From Billgrantia antri (lineage in GTDB: Bacteria; Pseudomonadota; Gammaproteobacteria; Pseudomonadales; Halomonadaceae): a stretch of DNA of 64,000 nucleotides. The notes beneath the pieces are model-generated. The model searched no databases. It saw only the letters and a program-made list of their open reading frames with translations, and was not told the origin of the DNA. A program made the position numbers and the translations under genes. Of the stretch, positions 30,418 through 41,540 are shown in pieces. The first letter of the stretch is position 1, and every line of letters begins with the position of its first letter. Where the stretch lies: contig NZ_JAHYCA010000001.1 of assembly GCF_019430905.1 (NCBI RefSeq), positions 848,681 through 912,680 of the forward strand, given 5' to 3'.

Positions 30418-30804
30418 TTAAACGCGGCGTTTCTTCGGCGGACGGCAGCCATTGTGGGGAATGGGCGTCGCGTCAGTGATGCTCTGCACGCGGAAGCCGG
30501 CGGCGCTCAGCGCACGCACGGCGGATTCACGGCCAGGACCGGGGCCCTTGACCAGCACGTCGACGTTTTTCACACCATACTCGGCTGCAGCGGTCGCTGC
30601 ACGTTCGCTTGCCACTTGAGCAGCGAACGGGGTGCTCTTGCGAGAACCACGAAAACCCGAACCACCGGCTGTTGCCCAGGAAAGAGCGTTGCCCTGGCGG
30701 TCTGTGATCGTCACGATCGTGTTGTTAAAAGAGGCGTGGATGTGCGCAACGGCGTCCACTACCTGCTTTTTAACCTTTTTACGGTTGCTACGCGGGTTAG
30801 CCAT
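30418..30804 (-). CDS. rpsK: 30S ribosomal protein S11
   Basis: A 128 aa platform protein that contacts mRNA at the E site. It has a basic N-terminus, then [20 protein letters not shown] and the C-terminal [15 protein letters not shown], all diagnostic. It lies second in the alpha operon, 39 nt after rpsM. Confidence 0.98.
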   Translation of the reverse strand: MANPRSNRKKVKKQVVDAVAHIHASFNNTIVTITDRQGNALSWATAGGSGFRGSRKSTPFAAQVASERAATAAAEYGVKNVDVLVKGPGPGRESAVRALSAAGFRVQSITDATPIPHNGCRPPKKRRV

Positions 30805-30843
30805 GTTGATGTCAATTCCTGTCTTTACGCCAGAACGTGCGTG

Positions 30844-31200
30844 TTACTTGCGGATCGGCTTACGCGGGCCCTTCCGGGTACGCGCGTTAGTCTTGGTCCG
30901 CTGACCACGCAGCGGAAGACTACGACGATGACGCAGACCACGATAGCAACCCAGGTCCATGAGACGCTTGATGTTCAGCGTCACATCACGACGAAGGTCA
31001 CCTTCCACGGTGTACTTGCCGACCTCGGCACGCAGGGCATCGACCTCTTCCGAGGAGAGCTCCTGAATCTTGGTGGTCGGCGCGATGCCGGTAGCAGCAC
31101 AGATTTCCTGTGCACGCGTACGGCCAATCCCGAAGATATAGGTCAGCGAGATCGCCGCATGCTTGTTGTCCGGGATATTGACGCCTGCAATACGGGCCAT
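30844..31200 (-). CDS. rpsM: 30S ribosomal protein S13
   Basis: A 118 aa head protein touching the P-site tRNA and bridging the subunits. It begins [20 protein letters not shown] and ends in the basic tail [15 protein letters not shown]. As the first gene of the alpha operon, its leader is the expected S4 target; the 122 nt before it holds a strong hairpin. Confidence 0.98.
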   Translation of the reverse strand: MARIAGVNIPDNKHAAISLTYIFGIGRTRAQEICAATGIAPTTKIQELSSEEVDALRAEVGKYTVEGDLRRDVTLNIKRLMDLGCYRGLRHRRSLPLRGQRTKTNARTRKGPRKPIRK

Positions 31201-31257
31201 CAGCTTTCTCCGAAATTTGAGCGGCTTGCTCGATTAGTCACTACAAAAGGCGCAACA

Positions 31258-31294
31258 GCATACCCCTTTACCCAGCTTCGGGCAAGGGGTATGC
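31258..31294 (-). terminator. strong hairpin between rpmJ and rpsM (attenuator or alpha leader element)
   Basis: GCATACCCCTT and AAGGGGTATGC are perfect 11 bp inverted copies around a 15 nt loop that holds a further short stem. There is no immediate U-run, only CCTTTT about 12 nt later, so full termination is not assured. It may separate the spc and alpha transcripts or belong to the S4-bound leader. Confidence 0.5.
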
Positions 31295-31322
31295 CGGCAC
31301 CACTTTTCCACAAACGCCAGAA

Positions 31323-31436
31323 TCAACCCTGGCGCTGCTTGTGCCGCGGCTCGATGCAGATGACGCGGACCGCGCCATTGCGCCGAATGATCTTGCAGTT
31401 GCGGCACATCTTCTTGACGGAAGCTCGAACTTTCAT
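31323..31436 (-). CDS. rpmJ: 50S ribosomal protein L36
   Basis: A 37 aa zinc-ribbon protein, begins [19 protein letters not shown] and ends RHKQRQG. The zinc ligands C11, C14, C27 and H32 are all present, so this is the zinc-containing form. It is the last gene of the spc operon, 51 nt after secY. Confidence 0.96.
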   Translation of the reverse strand: MKVRASVKKMCRNCKIIRRNGAVRVICIEPRHKQRQG

Positions 31437-31487
31437 CGTTCCTTCTCCAAAATCGGCACGCGGCGCGCCAATCACCAGCGGCGCGGC

Positions 31488-32819
31488 TCAGCGCATGATG
31501 CCGCCGCTGCCATAGCCTTTCAGGTTGGACTTCTTCATCACCGACTCGTACTGGTGCGACATGAGATGCGACTGTACCTGGGCCATGAAGTCCATGATTA
31601 CCACCACCACGATCAGCAACGAGGTACCGCCGAAGAAGAACGGCACGTTCCACGCCACGATCAGGAACTGGGGCATCAGGGAAACCGCAGTGATGTACAG
31701 GGCACCGAACAGGGTCAGACGGGTCATGACCTTGTCGACGTAGCGAGCGGTCTGCTCACCAGGGCGAATCCCCGGCAGGAAGGCCCCTGACTTCTTGAGG
31801 TTGTCAGCGACATCCTTGGGGTTGAAGACCAGCGCTGTGTAAAAGAAGCAGAAGAATACCACCGCCGCCGCGAAAAGCAAGATGTACAGCGGCTGTCCCG
31901 GCCCGAGAGCCTGGGAGGCGCGCTGCAGCCATTCCATGCCGTCTCCGGCCCCGACCCACTGGCCGATGGAGGCGGGGAACAGCAGGATGCTGGAGGCAAA
32001 GATCGGCGGAATCACGCCCGCCATGTTGACCTTCAGCGGCAGGTAGCTGCTCTGCCCGGCATACATCTTGTTGCCGACCTGGCGCCGCGGGTAGTTCACC
32101 GTGATGCGGCGCTGGCCGCGCTCGATGAATACCACGAAGGCCACGGTCGCCACGCCCAGCACCGAGAGCGCCAGCAGCGGGAGCACGTTCCACGCACCCT
32201 CGTTACGGGCCAGCTCGAAGGCCTGACCCACCGCACCCGGCAGGCCGGCGACGATACCGGCAAAGATCAGCAGCGAGATGCCGTTGCCGATGCCCTTCTC
32301 GGTAATCTGCTCGCCCAGCCACATCAGGAACACTGCGCCCGACACGAAGGTGACGATGGCAGTGAAATAGAAGCTGAAGTCGGCGGTATAAGCGATACCC
32401 TGGCTGGCCAGACCCACCGACATGCCGGTGGCCTGCACCAGGGCCAGCGCCACCGTGCCGTAGCGGGTGTACTGGCTGATCTTGCGGCGGCCGGCCTCGC
32501 CCTCCTTCTTCAACTGCTCGAGATGGGGCGAGACCGCGGTCAGCAGCTGCATGATGATCGACGCCGAGATGTAGGGCATGATGCCCAGGGCGAAGATACT
32601 CATGCGTTCCAGCGCACCACCCGAGAACATGTTGAACAGTCCCAGGATGGTGCCCTGCTGCTCCCTGAACAAGGCAGCAAGCTGGTCAGGATTGATACCG
32701 GGAACGGGAATATGGGCACCGATACGGTACACCACGATGGCGAGGAGCACGAAGCGCAGACGCGCCCACAGTTCACTCAGACCGCTGCCCATCGCCGGCA
32801 TGTTTCCTGACTTGGCCAT
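31488..32819 (-). CDS. secY: preprotein translocase subunit SecY
   Basis: A 443 aa inner-membrane channel with ten predicted TM helices. It has the family pattern from [20 protein letters not shown] through [20 protein letters not shown] to [13 protein letters not shown]. It forms the Sec complex with SecE (encoded at 58201 in this window) and SecG. Its ATG directly follows the rplO stop, with no nucleotide between, so translation is probably coupled. Confidence 0.98.
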   Translation of the reverse strand: MAKSGNMPAMGSGLSELWARLRFVLLAIVVYRIGAHIPVPGINPDQLAALFREQQGTILGLFNMFSGGALERMSIFALGIMPYISASIIMQLLTAVSPHLEQLKKEGEAGRRKISQYTRYGTVALALVQATGMSVGLASQGIAYTADFSFYFTAIVTFVSGAVFLMWLGEQITEKGIGNGISLLIFAGIVAGLPGAVGQAFELARNEGAWNVLPLLALSVLGVATVAFVVFIERGQRRITVNYPRRQVGNKMYAGQSSYLPLKVNMAGVIPPIFASSILLFPASIGQWVGAGDGMEWLQRASQALGPGQPLYILLFAAAVVFFCFFYTALVFNPKDVADNLKKSGAFLPGIRPGEQTARYVDKVMTRLTLFGALYITAVSLMPQFLIVAWNVPFFFGGTSLLIVVVVIMDFMAQVQSHLMSHQYESVMKKSNLKGYGSGGIMR

Positions 32820-33254
32820 TTAGTCCTCTACCTTGCCACCGGCGGCTTCGATCGCGGCACGGGCACCCTTGGTGACCTTGAGACCGCGAACAGTGACCGC
32901 CTTGTTGACGTCGCCGGAAAGAATGATCTTCGCGTGCTGGGTAGCGTCCTTGAGCACGTTGGCCTGCTTCAGGGTCTCCAGGGTGACTTCGTCACCGGCG
33001 ACCTTGGCCAGCTCGCTCAGACGTACCTCTTCGGAGACCAGCGACTTCATGGAGGTGAAGCCGAACTTGGGCAGACGCCGCTGCAGCGGCATCTGGCCGC
33101 CTTCGAAACCTGGCTTCACGGTGCCACCGCTACGCGACTTCTGGCCCTTGTGACCGCGGCCGCCGGTCTTGCCCAGACCGGAGCCGATGCCACGACCGAC
33201 GCGCTTTTCGGCGTGCTTGGAGCCCGGTGCCGGGCTCAGGCTGTTGAGTTTCAT
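32820..33254 (-). CDS. rplO: 50S ribosomal protein L15
   Basis: A 144 aa late-assembly protein of the large subunit, begins [20 protein letters not shown] and has the glycine-rich [20 protein letters not shown] segment. It ends directly at the secY start. Confidence 0.98.
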   Translation of the reverse strand: MKLNSLSPAPGSKHAEKRVGRGIGSGLGKTGGRGHKGQKSRSGGTVKPGFEGGQMPLQRRLPKFGFTSMKSLVSEEVRLSELAKVAGDEVTLETLKQANVLKDATQHAKIILSGDVNKAVTVRGLKVTKGARAAIEAAGGKVED

Positions 33255-33257
33255 GGA

Positions 33258-33440
33258 TTACTCTCCCTCTACCCGCACAAGGTAGTTGACCTTGTGGATC
33301 ATGCCGCGCACGGCAGGGGTGTCTTCCAGTTCGACCGTATGACCGATGCGACGCAACCCGAGGCCCTTCATGGTGGCCTTGTGCTTGGGCAGTGTGCCGA
33401 TGGTGCTACGGATCTGGGTAACCTTGAGTGTGGCTGCCAT
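33258..33440 (-). CDS. rpmD: 50S ribosomal protein L30
   Basis: A 60 aa protein, [20 protein letters not shown] at the start and [13 protein letters not shown] at the end. ATG 33440 is chosen because the family begins there. It lies between rpsE and rplO in the spc operon, 3-5 nt from both. Confidence 0.96.
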   Translation of the reverse strand: MAATLKVTQIRSTIGTLPKHKATMKGLGLRRIGHTVELEDTPAVRGMIHKVNYLVRVEGE

Positions 33441-33445
33441 GGTAT

Positions 33446-33946
33446 TTACCCCGTGATCGCTTCGACAGACAGACCGCGCTTGGCGGCGATGTCTTCCGGC
33501 GACTGCATGGAAGCGAGACCCTTGACGGTCGCGCGCACCACGTTGACCGGATTGGTGGAGCCGTAGCACTTGGCCAGCACGTCGTGGACGCCGGCCAGCT
33601 CGAGCACGGAGCGCATGGCGCCGCCGGCGATGATCCCGGTACCTTCGGAGGCCGGCTGCATGTACACCTTGGAGGCACCGTGACGGGCCTTGACCGGGTA
33701 CTGCAGGGTGTGGCCCTTGAGGCTCACCTTGACCATGTTGCGGCGCGCCTGGTCCATGGCCTTCTGGATCGCGACCGGCACTTCACGCGCCTTGCCACGA
33801 CCGAAGCCGACACGACCATTGCCGTCGCCCACGACGGTCAGGGCGGTAAAGCCGAAAATACGGCCCCCCTTGACCACCTTGGCGACGCGGTTGACCTGCA
33901 CGAGCTTTTCCTGCAGATCGCCGGTGTTCTGTTCGTTCTTCGCCAT
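33446..33946 (-). CDS. rpsE: 30S ribosomal protein S5
   Basis: A 166 aa protein near the mRNA entry channel. It has the S5 N-terminal double-stranded RNA-binding fold ([20 protein letters not shown]) and [18 protein letters not shown]. The residues at the spectinomycin loop look normal. Spacing to rplR is 11 nt. Confidence 0.98.
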   Translation of the reverse strand: MAKNEQNTGDLQEKLVQVNRVAKVVKGGRIFGFTALTVVGDGNGRVGFGRGKAREVPVAIQKAMDQARRNMVKVSLKGHTLQYPVKARHGASKVYMQPASEGTGIIAGGAMRSVLELAGVHDVLAKCYGSTNPVNVVRATVKGLASMQSPEDIAAKRGLSVEAITG

Positions 33947-33957
33947 CGTAAAACCCT

Positions 33958-34308
33958 TTAGAATTCCAGGCCGCCTTCACGTGCGGCGTCGGCCAGGGCC
34001 TTCACGCGACCGTGATACTTGTAACCGGCACGATCGAAGGCCACCTGGGTGATGCCAGCCTGCTTGGCGCGTTCGGCAATCAGCGCGCCGACCTTGGCGG
34101 CGGCGTCGGAGTTGCCGGTCGCCCCCTCGCGCAGGTCCTTGTCCAGCGTGGAAGCGCTGGCCAGCACCTTGCCACCATCCGGCGAGATGATCTGCGCGTA
34201 GATGTGGCGCGGGGTACGGTTGACGCACAGGCGATACACGCCCAGCTCGCGCATCTTGGCGCGAGCGCGGCGGGCACGACGGAGACGAGATTCTTTCTTC
34301 GCGTTCAT
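33958..34308 (-). CDS. rplR: 50S ribosomal protein L18
   Basis: A 116 aa 5S rRNA-binding protein with a basic N-terminus ([19 protein letters not shown]), [15 protein letters not shown] and the C-terminal [20 protein letters not shown]. It lies 9 nt after rplF. Confidence 0.97.
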   Translation of the reverse strand: MNAKKESRLRRARRARAKMRELGVYRLCVNRTPRHIYAQIISPDGGKVLASASTLDKDLREGATGNSDAAAKVGALIAERAKQAGITQVAFDRAGYKYHGRVKALADAAREGGLEF

Positions 34309-34317
34309 AACCCTGCC

Positions 34318-34848
34318 TTACTTCTTCTTGGCTTCTTTACGACGCACCTGCTCGTCGGCATACCGCACACCCTTGCCCTTGTAGGGCTCGGGCGGACGGA
34401 AGGCACGAACCTCGGCGGCGACCTGGCCCAGCTTCTGCTTGTCCGCGCTCTTCAGCACGATGACGGTGTTCTTCGGCGTTTCCGCAGAGACACCTTCAGG
34501 CAGCGAGTACTCGACCGGGTGGGAGAAGCCCAGTGACAGATTCAGCGTCTGGCCACTTGCCTGGGCACGATAGCCGACGCCAACGATTTCGAGGGTCTTG
34601 GTGAAGCCCTCGGAGACGCCGGTGACCAGGTTCTGGACCAGAGCACGAGTGGTGCCGACCATGGCCCAGGACTTGGCGTTCTCGCTCGGATTGAAGGTCA
34701 GTTGACCCTCTTCCTGGGCGATGGCCACGTCCGGGTGAACGGTCATGGACAGCGTGCCCTGGCTGCCCTTGACGGTCAGCTGGTCGCCGTCGAGCTTGAC
34801 GTCGACGCCGGCGGGCACTTTAACCGGATATTTGGCTACGCGGGACAT
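34318..34848 (-). CDS. rplF: 50S ribosomal protein L6
   Basis: A 176 aa protein near the sarcin-ricin loop, with two related domains. It begins [20 protein letters not shown], and the family signature [14 protein letters not shown] lies near the C-terminus. It lies 9 nt after rpsH. Confidence 0.98.
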   Translation of the reverse strand: MSRVAKYPVKVPAGVDVKLDGDQLTVKGSQGTLSMTVHPDVAIAQEEGQLTFNPSENAKSWAMVGTTRALVQNLVTGVSEGFTKTLEIVGVGYRAQASGQTLNLSLGFSHPVEYSLPEGVSAETPKNTVIVLKSADKQKLGQVAAEVRAFRPPEPYKGKGVRYADEQVRRKEAKKK

Positions 34849-34857
34849 TCCAGACTC

Positions 34858-35250
34858 CTAGAATACGGTGCAGATGACTTCGCCACCGACGCCCGCCTGG
34901 CGAGCGGCACGGTCGGTCATCACGCCCTGGGAGGTGGTGACGATCGCCACACCCATGCCGTCCGCCACCTTGGGCAGTTCATCCTTGCCCTTGTACTGGC
35001 GCAGGGACGGCTTGGATACCCGCTGCAGGTGCTCGATGACCGGCTTGCCCTCGAAGTACTTGAGGGTCACGCTCAGCTCGGGCTTGGTGCCTTCAGCGAC
35101 CGCGAAGTCGGTGATATAGCCCTCTTCCTTCAATACGCGGGCCACCTCGACCTTGAGCTTGGAGGACGGCATGGTGACCGTCTCCTTGGTGGCCAGCTGC
35201 GCATTGCGGATACGGGTGAACATATCCGCCAGAGTGTCTTGCATGCTCAT
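34858..35250 (-). CDS. rpsH: 30S ribosomal protein S8
   Basis: A 130 aa primary 16S-binding protein, begins [20 protein letters not shown] and ends [11 protein letters not shown]. In E. coli S8 represses the spc operon by binding mRNA near the start of rplE; I did not try to fold that site here. Confidence 0.98.
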   Translation of the reverse strand: MSMQDTLADMFTRIRNAQLATKETVTMPSSKLKVEVARVLKEEGYITDFAVAEGTKPELSVTLKYFEGKPVIEHLQRVSKPSLRQYKGKDELPKVADGMGVAIVTTSQGVMTDRAARQAGVGGEVICTVF

Positions 35251-35282
35251 TTACATTGCGCTCCTGATGTTTCCGTGGCGGC

Positions 35283-35588
35283 TTACCAGCTGGACTTCTT
35301 CAGCCCAGGGACCTCGCCACGCATAGCGGCTTCACGCAGCTTGTTACGGGCAAGCCCGAACTTGTTGTAGTAGCCGTGCGGACGGCCGGTGATCCGGCAG
35401 CGGTTACGCTGACGCACCGGGCTGGAGTCGCGCGGCAACTGCTGCAGTTTCAGCGTCGCCTCGAAGCGCTCTTCGTCGGAAGTATTCACGTTCTGGATGA
35501 TCGCCTTGAGCTCGGCACGGCGGGCCGCATACTTCTCGACCAGCTTGGTGCGCTTGAGCTCGCGTTCAATCATGCTCTTCTTTGCCAT
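35283..35588 (-). CDS. rpsN: 30S ribosomal protein S14
   Basis: A 101 aa protein, begins [20 protein letters not shown] and contains [19 protein letters not shown]. It lacks the CxxC zinc motifs and is thus the longer zinc-free form. It is encoded between rplE and rpsH in the spc operon. Confidence 0.98.
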   Translation of the reverse strand: MAKKSMIERELKRTKLVEKYAARRAELKAIIQNVNTSDEERFEATLKLQQLPRDSSPVRQRNRCRITGRPHGYYNKFGLARNKLREAAMRGEVPGLKKSSW

Positions 35589-35598
35589 GATCCCACCC

Positions 35599-36138
35599 TT
35601 ATTTCTTGAACGGGAAGTTCAGCGCGCTCAGCAGCGCACGACCTTCCTCGTCGGTGTTGGCAGTAGTGGTGATGGTGACATCCAGCCCACGAATCCGATC
35701 GATCTTATCATATTCGATCTCGGGGAAGATGATCTGCTCACGCACACCCATGGAGTAGTTGCCGCGACCGTCGAAGGACTTCGGGTTGAGACCACGGAAG
35801 TCACGTACGCGGGGAATCGCGATGTTGACCAGACGATCGAGGAACTCCCACATGCGCTCGGCGCGCAGGGTCACCTTGATGCCGATCGGCCAACCTTCGC
35901 GCACCTTGAAGCCCGCGATGGACTTGCGCGCCTTGGTCACCAGCGGCTTCTGACCGGAGAGCTTCTCCAGGTCGCCGATGGCATTTTCGATCAGCTTCTT
36001 GTCGCTGGTCGCGTCACCGATGCCCATGTTGAGGGTCACCTTGGTGATACGCGGCACCTGCATCACGTTGGCGTAGCTGAACTGCTCTTTGAGCTGAGCC
36101 ACCACCTCGTTCTGATAACGTTCTTTCAAGTTCGCCAT
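35599..36138 (-). CDS. rplE: 50S ribosomal protein L5
   Basis: A 179 aa 5S rRNA-binding protein that contacts the P-site tRNA. It has the signature [16 protein letters not shown] and ends [17 protein letters not shown]. It lies 18 nt after rplX. Confidence 0.98.
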   Translation of the reverse strand: MANLKERYQNEVVAQLKEQFSYANVMQVPRITKVTLNMGIGDATSDKKLIENAIGDLEKLSGQKPLVTKARKSIAGFKVREGWPIGIKVTLRAERMWEFLDRLVNIAIPRVRDFRGLNPKSFDGRGNYSMGVREQIIFPEIEYDKIDRIRGLDVTITTTANTDEEGRALLSALNFPFKK

Positions 36139-36156
36139 TTTGCTACCCGACTCGCG

Positions 36157-36474
36157 TTAGGCGTCGATCTGCGTCTGCGTCGACTTGTAGATACGTACCT
36201 TGGTACCGTCTTCCTTAACCTGGAAGCCGACGCGATCCGCCTTACCGGTCTCCGAGTTGAAGATCGCCACGTTGGACGCGTGAATCGGAGCCTCGCGCTC
36301 GACGATACCGCCCTGATTGCCCGCCATAGGGTTGGGCTTGGTGTGACGCTTGATCATGTTCACACCGGACACGACAAAGCGTTCGTCCTTGAGGACGCGC
36401 TTGACGGTGCCACGCTTGCCCTTGTCCTTGCCGGCGATGACGATCACTTCATCGTCACGTTTGATCTTTTGCAT
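36157..36474 (-). CDS. rplX: 50S ribosomal protein L24
   Basis: A 105 aa assembly-initiator protein with a KOW motif ([20 protein letters not shown]). It lies 14 nt after rplN in the spc operon. Confidence 0.97.
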   Translation of the reverse strand: MQKIKRDDEVIVIAGKDKGKRGTVKRVLKDERFVVSGVNMIKRHTKPNPMAGNQGGIVEREAPIHASNVAIFNSETGKADRVGFQVKEDGTKVRIYKSTQTQIDA

Positions 36475-36488
36475 ATCCGCCTCGCTCC

Positions 36489-36860
36489 TTACAGCACTTC
36501 GGGCGCCAGGGAAATGATCTTCATGAACTTCTCGGTACGAAGCTCACGGGTCACCGGCCCGAAGATACGGGTGCCGATCGGCTGTTCGTTGGTGTTGTTC
36601 AACAGAACCGCCGCATTTCCGTCGAAGCGGATCAGCGAACCGTCGGAACGACGGACTCCGCTGCGGGTACGAACCACTACCGCCTTGAGGACCTGGCCTT
36701 TCTTGACCTTGCCACGCGGAATGGCTTCCTTCACCGTGACCTTGATGATGTCACCGACGCGCGCGTAGCGGCGGTGTGAGCCGCCAAGCACCTTGATGCA
36801 CTGCACCCGGCGCGCTCCGCTGTTGTCGGCGACATCCAGCATTGTCTGAGTCTGAATCAT
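36489..36860 (-). CDS. rplN: 50S ribosomal protein L14
   Basis: A 123 aa protein, the normal length, begins [20 protein letters not shown] and ends [20 protein letters not shown] and EVL. It is the first gene of the spc operon, 39 nt after rpsQ, so the S10 and spc operons may be read through together. Confidence 0.98.
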   Translation of the reverse strand: MIQTQTMLDVADNSGARRVQCIKVLGGSHRRYARVGDIIKVTVKEAIPRGKVKKGQVLKAVVVRTRSGVRRSDGSLIRFDGNAAVLLNNTNEQPIGTRIFGPVTRELRTEKFMKIISLAPEVL

Positions 36861-36899
36861 CGGTTTTCTCCAAACCTAATCTGACTGCTCTCGCCGAGC

Positions 36900-37160
36900 T
36901 CAGCCCCTGGCCTGCTCGATCACCTCGACCAGCGTCCAGGCCTTCTTCTTGGACAGCGGACGGCATTCCTGGATGGATACCGTGTCACCGGCCTTGGCCT
37001 GGTTCGCCTCGTCATGGGCGTGCAGCTTGGTGGAGCGCTTGACGTACTTGCCATAGATCGGGTGCCGCTCGCGGCGCTCGATCATGACGACGATGGATTT
37101 GTCCATCTTGTCGCTCACCACCTTGCCGGTGAGCGTACGGGCTTTCTTTTCTTCGGCCAT
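36900..37160 (-). CDS. rpsQ: 30S ribosomal protein S17
   Basis: An 86 aa primary 16S-binding protein with an OB fold, begins [20 protein letters not shown] and contains [22 protein letters not shown] 37160 fits the family; a GTG three codons earlier would overlap rpmC. It is the last gene of the S10 operon. Confidence 0.97.
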   Translation of the reverse strand: MAEEKKARTLTGKVVSDKMDKSIVVMIERRERHPIYGKYVKRSTKLHAHDEANQAKAGDTVSIQECRPLSKKKAWTLVEVIEQARG

Positions 37161-37161
37161 C

Positions 37162-37353
37162 TCAGTCACCTGCCTTCTCGTTGAGCACAGTCTTCACCCG
37201 GGCGATGTCCCGACGAACCTGCTTGAGCAGGTGAGTCTGGCTGAGCTGGCCGGTGGCCTTCTGCATGCGCAGGTTGAACTGCTCGCGGAGGAGTTCGAAG
37301 AGCTGCTCCTGGAGCTGCTCGACTGACTTTTCACGAATTTCCTGGGCTTTCAT
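37162..37353 (-). CDS. rpmC: 50S ribosomal protein L29
   Basis: A 63 aa two-helix protein at the tunnel exit where signal recognition particle and trigger factor dock. It begins [19 protein letters not shown]. The ATG at 37353 shares one nucleotide with the rplP stop, so the two are coupled. Confidence 0.97.
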   Translation of the reverse strand: MKAQEIREKSVEQLQEQLFELLREQFNLRMQKATGQLSQTHLLKQVRRDIARVKTVLNEKAGD

Positions 37354-37766
37354 CACATCACCGTCCGTTTCACAAAGGTGGTGGACACGGGCATCTTTTG
37401 CGCGGCCAGGGAGAAGGCCTCACGGGCCAGCTCTTCGGACACGCCTTCGATTTCGTACAGGACCCGACCCGGCTGGATCTGTGCGACCCAGTACTCGACG
37501 GAGCCCTTACCCTTACCCATACGGACTTCGAGTGGCTTCTTGGAAATCGGCTTGTCGGGGAACACGCGGATCCAGATCTTGCCGCCACGTTTGACGTGAC
37601 GAGTGATCGCACGACGGCCGGCCTCGATCTGGCGCGCCGTGATACGGCCGCGACCGGTGGCCTTCAGACCGTATTCCCCGAAGCTGATCTTGCTTCCGCG
37701 ATGCGCCAGGCCACGGTTGCGACCTTTCTGCATCTTGCGGAATTTCATGCGCTTGGGCTGTAACAT
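37353..37766 (-). CDS. rplP: 50S ribosomal protein L16
   Basis: A 137 aa protein close to the A-site tRNA, begins [20 protein letters not shown] and contains [20 protein letters not shown]. Its length is normal and it lies 15 nt after rpsC. Confidence 0.98.
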   Translation of the reverse strand: MLQPKRMKFRKMQKGRNRGLAHRGSKISFGEYGLKATGRGRITARQIEAGRRAITRHVKRGGKIWIRVFPDKPISKKPLEVRMGKGKGSVEYWVAQIQPGRVLYEIEGVSEELAREAFSLAAQKMPVSTTFVKRTVM

Positions 37767-37781
37767 CGACTCGCTCTCCCC

Positions 37782-38483
37782 TTACCTGGAACCTTTCTTC
37801 TTGGAGGGCGCGGCCTGCGGCTGTTGCTTGGCCTTGGCGCGGACCTCTTCGATGCCCCCGAGGATCTCACCCTTGAAGACCCACACCTTGACACCGATGA
37901 TGCCGTAGGTGGTCTTGGCCTCGTAGGTGGCGTAGTCGATGTCCGCACGCAGCGTATGCAGCGGCACGCGACCTTCCCGGTACCATTCGGTGCGGGCGAT
38001 TTCCGCGCCGCCGAGGCGACCGGAGAGCTGCACCTTGATGCCGCCGGCGCCGAGGCGCATGGCGTTCTGCACCGCGCGCTTCATGGCGCGACGGAACATG
38101 ACACGACGCTCGAGCTGACCGGCGATGTTCTGCGCGACGAGCTTGGCGTCGAGCTCCGGCTTACGCACCTCTTCGATGTTGACGTGCACGGGCACGCCCA
38201 TCATCGCGGTGACGTCGCGACGCAGCTTGTCGACGTCCTCGCCCTTCTTGCCGATCACGATGCCCGGACGGGCAGTGTGAATGGTGATACGGGCGTTGTT
38301 CGCCGGACGCTCGATAGTGATCTTGCTCACGGAGGCGTTCTTCAGACGCTCCTCGAGGAAGCGACGCACTTCGAGATCGTTGTTCAGCTTGTCGGCATAA
38401 GCACCGCGCTCGGCATACCACACCGAGGAGTGGTCCTTGACGATACCCAGCCGAATACCTGTCGGATTGACTTTCTGACCCAT
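37782..38483 (-). CDS. rpsC: 30S ribosomal protein S3
   Basis: A 233 aa protein with a KH domain ([18 protein letters not shown]) and the C-terminal fold with [20 protein letters not shown]. It lines the mRNA entry and helps unwind mRNA. It lies 11 nt after rplV. Confidence 0.98.
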   Translation of the reverse strand: MGQKVNPTGIRLGIVKDHSSVWYAERGAYADKLNNDLEVRRFLEERLKNASVSKITIERPANNARITIHTARPGIVIGKKGEDVDKLRRDVTAMMGVPVHVNIEEVRKPELDAKLVAQNIAGQLERRVMFRRAMKRAVQNAMRLGAGGIKVQLSGRLGGAEIARTEWYREGRVPLHTLRADIDYATYEAKTTYGIIGVKVWVFKGEILGGIEEVRAKAKQQPQAAPSKKKGSR

Positions 38484-38494
38484 CTGGTCGACTC

Positions 38495-38827
38495 CTACTT
38501 CTCGGCTACCTTGACGGTGATGTGGCAGGTGCGCTTCAGGATGCGATCCGCACGGCCCTTGGCGCGCGGACGGATGCGCTTGAGCGTCATGCCCTCATCG
38601 ACGCAGATGGTCGAGACACGCAGCTCGTCGATATCCATGCCGTTGTTTTCTTCCGCATTCGCGATGGCGGACTGCAGCACCTTCTTGACCAGCTTGGCAG
38701 CCTTCTTCGGCGAGAAGGTCAGCAGGTCGAGCGCCTCGGCGACCGGTTTACCGCGCACCTGGTCAGCCACCAAACGGGCCTTCTGGGCGGATAAACGAGC
38801 GCCACGCAGCTTAGCTGTGACTTCCAT
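38495..38827 (-). CDS. rplV: 50S ribosomal protein L22
   Basis: A 110 aa protein that lines the exit tunnel with its beta-hairpin loop ([20 protein letters not shown]). The loop has the normal length and no insertion or deletion of the macrolide-resistance type. It follows rpsS by 18 nt. Confidence 0.98.
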   Translation of the reverse strand: MEVTAKLRGARLSAQKARLVADQVRGKPVAEALDLLTFSPKKAAKLVKKVLQSAIANAEENNGMDIDELRVSTICVDEGMTLKRIRPRAKGRADRILKRTCHITVKVAEK

Positions 38828-38845
38828 CTCTCAATCCTCTCTGGC

Positions 38846-39121
38846 TTACCGTTTGGCTTTCTTGTCCGCCGCATGACCGCGATAGGTGCGGGTGGCAGCG
38901 AATTCGCCCAGCTTGTGGCCAACCATTTCCTCGGAGACGTGCACCGGGACGTGTTGGCGACCGTTATGGACAGCAATGGTGAGCCCGACCATGTTCGGCA
39001 GGATCATGGAACGACGCGACCAGGTCTTGATCGGTTTGCGGTCGTTCTTCTCCACTGCAGCCTCAACCTTCTTCAGCAGATGAAGGTCGATAAAAGGACC
39101 TTTCTTCAGTGAACGTGGCAC
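38846..39121 (-). CDS. rpsS: 30S ribosomal protein S19
   Basis: A 91 aa head protein, begins [20 protein letters not shown] and contains [16 protein letters not shown] and [16 protein letters not shown]. It lies 22 nt after rplB. Confidence 0.98.
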   Translation of the reverse strand: MPRSLKKGPFIDLHLLKKVEAAVEKNDRKPIKTWSRRSMILPNMVGLTIAVHNGRQHVPVHVSEEMVGHKLGEFAATRTYRGHAADKKAKR

Positions 39122-39143
39122 AGCCGTTACCCCTTAATGTCTG

Positions 39144-39971
39144 TTACTTGGCCTTGCGGCGGCGAACGATCAGCGCGTCAGTGCGCTTGTTCTTGCGGGT
39201 CTTGTGGCCCTTGGTGGGCACGCCCCACGGCGTCACCGGATGACGACCACCGCTGGTGCGGCCTTCACCGCCACCGTGCGGGTGATCCACCGGGTTCATG
39301 GCCACACCGCGAACGGTCGGACGCACGCCTCTCCAGCGCTTCGCACCGGCCTTGCCAAGTTGACGCAGGCTGTGCTCAGAGTTGCTCACTTCACCCAGGG
39401 TCGCACGGCAGTCGGCCAGGACCTTGCGCATCTCGCCGGAGCGCAGACGCAGGGTCGCATAGCTGCCTTCACGGGCGACCAGCTGGGCGCTGGTACCGGC
39501 ACTGCGAGCCAGCTGCGCACCCTTGCCGGGCTTGAGCTCGATGCAGTGAACGGTGGAACCCAGCGGGATGTTGCGCAGCGGAAGGGTGTTACCCTTCTTG
39601 ATCGCCGCATTCACGCCGGACTCGAGACGGTCGCCTGCACTCACGCCCTTCGGCGCGATGATGTAGCGACGCTCGCCGTCCAGGTACTTCAGCAGCGCGA
39701 TGTGGGCGCTGCGGTTGGGATCGTATTCGAGACGCTCGACGACGGCGGGAACGCCATCCTTGGTGCGCTTGAAGTCGATCAGCCGGTAGTGCTGACGGTG
39801 ACCACCGCCCACGTGGCGGGTGGTGATGCGACCGTTGTTGTTACGACCACCGCTGCGCGACTGCTTCTCGAGCAGCGGCGCATAGGGCTTGCCCTTGTGC
39901 AGCTCGTCGCTGACGACCTTGACGAGGTGGCGACGACCGGCGGATGTGGGTTTTGTCTTGACGATTGCCAT
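39144..39971 (-). CDS. rplB: 50S ribosomal protein L2
   Basis: A 275 aa protein needed for subunit joining and peptidyl-transferase assembly. The functional C-terminal core has [20 protein letters not shown] with the conserved histidine. It lies 17 nt after rplW in the S10 operon. Confidence 0.98.
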   Translation of the reverse strand: MAIVKTKPTSAGRRHLVKVVSDELHKGKPYAPLLEKQSRSGGRNNNGRITTRHVGGGHRQHYRLIDFKRTKDGVPAVVERLEYDPNRSAHIALLKYLDGERRYIIAPKGVSAGDRLESGVNAAIKKGNTLPLRNIPLGSTVHCIELKPGKGAQLARSAGTSAQLVAREGSYATLRLRSGEMRKVLADCRATLGEVSNSEHSLRQLGKAGAKRWRGVRPTVRGVAMNPVDHPHGGGEGRTSGGRHPVTPWGVPTKGHKTRKNKRTDALIVRRRKAK

Positions 39972-39988
39972 GATCCGTACTCCTGCCC

Positions 39989-40285
39989 TTATTCGGCGCC
40001 AGTGAAGTCTTCGAGCGTCTCACCAGCAGCCAGGGTCACGTAGGCCTTGCGGTAGCCCTGGCGGCGGCCCAGACCGTGCGCGCTGCGCTTGGTCTTGCCC
40101 TTCATGTTCAGCACCTGGACGCGATCGACCTTCTTGCCAAACAGCACCTGCACGGCCTGCTTGATTTCCGGCTTGGTCGCGTCACTGGCCACCTTGAACA
40201 CATACTGGTTGCGCTCGGCGGCGAAAGCGGCCTTCTCGGTCACGTGCGGACCGAGCAGAACCTTGAATACGCGCTCCTGGTTCAT
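39989..40285 (-). CDS. rplW: 50S ribosomal protein L23
   Basis: A 98 aa exit-tunnel protein and docking site for trigger factor, begins [20 protein letters not shown]. Its ATG overlaps the rplD stop by 4 nt (ATGA), so the two are coupled. Confidence 0.97.
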   Translation of the reverse strand: MNQERVFKVLLGPHVTEKAAFAAERNQYVFKVASDATKPEIKQAVQVLFGKKVDRVQVLNMKGKTKRSAHGLGRRQGYRKAYVTLAAGETLEDFTGAE

Positions 40286-40887
40286 GCCAGCTTCTCCTCG
40301 AATTTACGCAGAGCAGAGACGGTGACCAGCACCTTGTCGAAGGCGATCAGGCTCACCGGATCGGCGGCAGCCACGTCCACCACATCCACGTTCGGGATGT
40401 TGCGGGCGGCCAGGTAAAGTTTCTCGTCGACTTCCTCGGTGACGATCAGCGCCTTTTCCAGGCCCAGCTCACCCAGCTTGGCGACCAGCTGCTTGGTCTT
40501 GGGCGCATCGACGGTGAACTCGTCGATGGCGACCAGGCGTTCCTGACGCACCAGCTCGGACAGGATGGATCGCATCGCGGCGCGATACATCTTGCGGTTG
40601 ACCTTCTGCGAGTGGTCCTGCGGACGCGCGGCGAAGGTCACGCCGCCGCTGCGCCACAGCGGCGAGCGGATGGTGCCGGCACGTGCACGCCCGGTACCCT
40701 TCTGGCGCCACGGCTTCTTGCCGCCACCACGCACGTCGGAACGGTTCTTCTGGGCGCGAGTGCCCTGGCGCGCACCGGCCAGATAGGCGGTCACGACCTG
40801 GTGAACCAGCGCCTCGTTGAATTCTTTGCCAAAGGTGGCGTCGGCGACTTCGACAGTACCCGCGCCTGCAGCAAGATTCAGATTCAT
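40282..40887 (-). CDS. rplD: 50S ribosomal protein L4
   Basis: A 201 aa protein whose extended loop ([20 protein letters not shown]) reaches the exit tunnel. In E. coli L4 also represses the S10 operon at its leader; whether it does so here is unknown, as the leader before rpsJ is only about 60 nt. It lies 14 nt after rplC. Confidence 0.98.
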   Translation of the reverse strand: MNLNLAAGAGTVEVADATFGKEFNEALVHQVVTAYLAGARQGTRAQKNRSDVRGGGKKPWRQKGTGRARAGTIRSPLWRSGGVTFAARPQDHSQKVNRKMYRAAMRSILSELVRQERLVAIDEFTVDAPKTKQLVAKLGELGLEKALIVTEEVDEKLYLAARNIPNVDVVDVAAADPVSLIAFDKVLVTVSALRKFEEKLA

Positions 40888-40901
40888 CGGTTCTATCCCC
40901 T

Positions 40902-41540
40902 TCAGCCAGCTTTGACGGCGCTGCGTACGATGACGTCGCTGCCGGTAGCACCGGGCACGGCGCCCTTGATCAGCAGCAGGTTGCGCTCGGCATCGACCCG
41001 CACGACTTCAAGGCTCTGCACGGTGCAGCGGACGTTGCCCATCTGACCGGCCATCTTCTTGCCCTTGAACACACGACCCGGGGTCTGACACATGCCGATG
41101 GAACCCGGCGCACGATGCGACAGGGAGTTGCCGTGGGTGGCATCCTGGGTACGGAAATTCCAGCGCTTGACGGCGCCCTGGAAGCCCTTGCCCTTGGAGG
41201 TGCCGGTCACGTCGACCTTCTGACCAGCTTCGAAGAGGGATACGGTGAGTTCGCCGCCCACTTCCGGTGCCTCATCGCCTTCGGCGACGCGGAACTCCAT
41301 CAGTGAACGACCGGCCTCGATACCTGCCTTGGCGTACTGACCTGCTTGCGCCTTGGTAAGGTGCTTGGCCTTGCGGGAGCCGGTTGTGACCTGAATCGCC
41401 GCGTAGCCGTCGGACTCGACGGTCTTGACGCTGGTGACGCGATTCGGCTCAACCTCGATCACGGTTACGGGCACGGAGGCGCCATCTTCGGTAAAGACAC
41501 GGGTCATACCGGCCTTTCTACCGACCAAACCGATAGTCAT
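40902..41540 (-). CDS. rplC: 50S ribosomal protein L3
   Basis: A 212 aa early-assembly protein, begins [20 protein letters not shown] and has the signature [20 protein letters not shown] with the glutamine methylated by PrmB in E. coli. The gap to rpsJ is 149 nt, longer than usual in the S10 operon. Confidence 0.98.
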   Translation of the reverse strand: MTIGLVGRKAGMTRVFTEDGASVPVTVIEVEPNRVTSVKTVESDGYAAIQVTTGSRKAKHLTKAQAGQYAKAGIEAGRSLMEFRVAEGDEAPEVGGELTVSLFEAGQKVDVTGTSKGKGFQGAVKRWNFRTQDATHGNSLSHRAPGSIGMCQTPGRVFKGKKMAGQMGNVRCTVQSLEVVRVDAERNLLLIKGAVPGATGSDVIVRSAVKAG

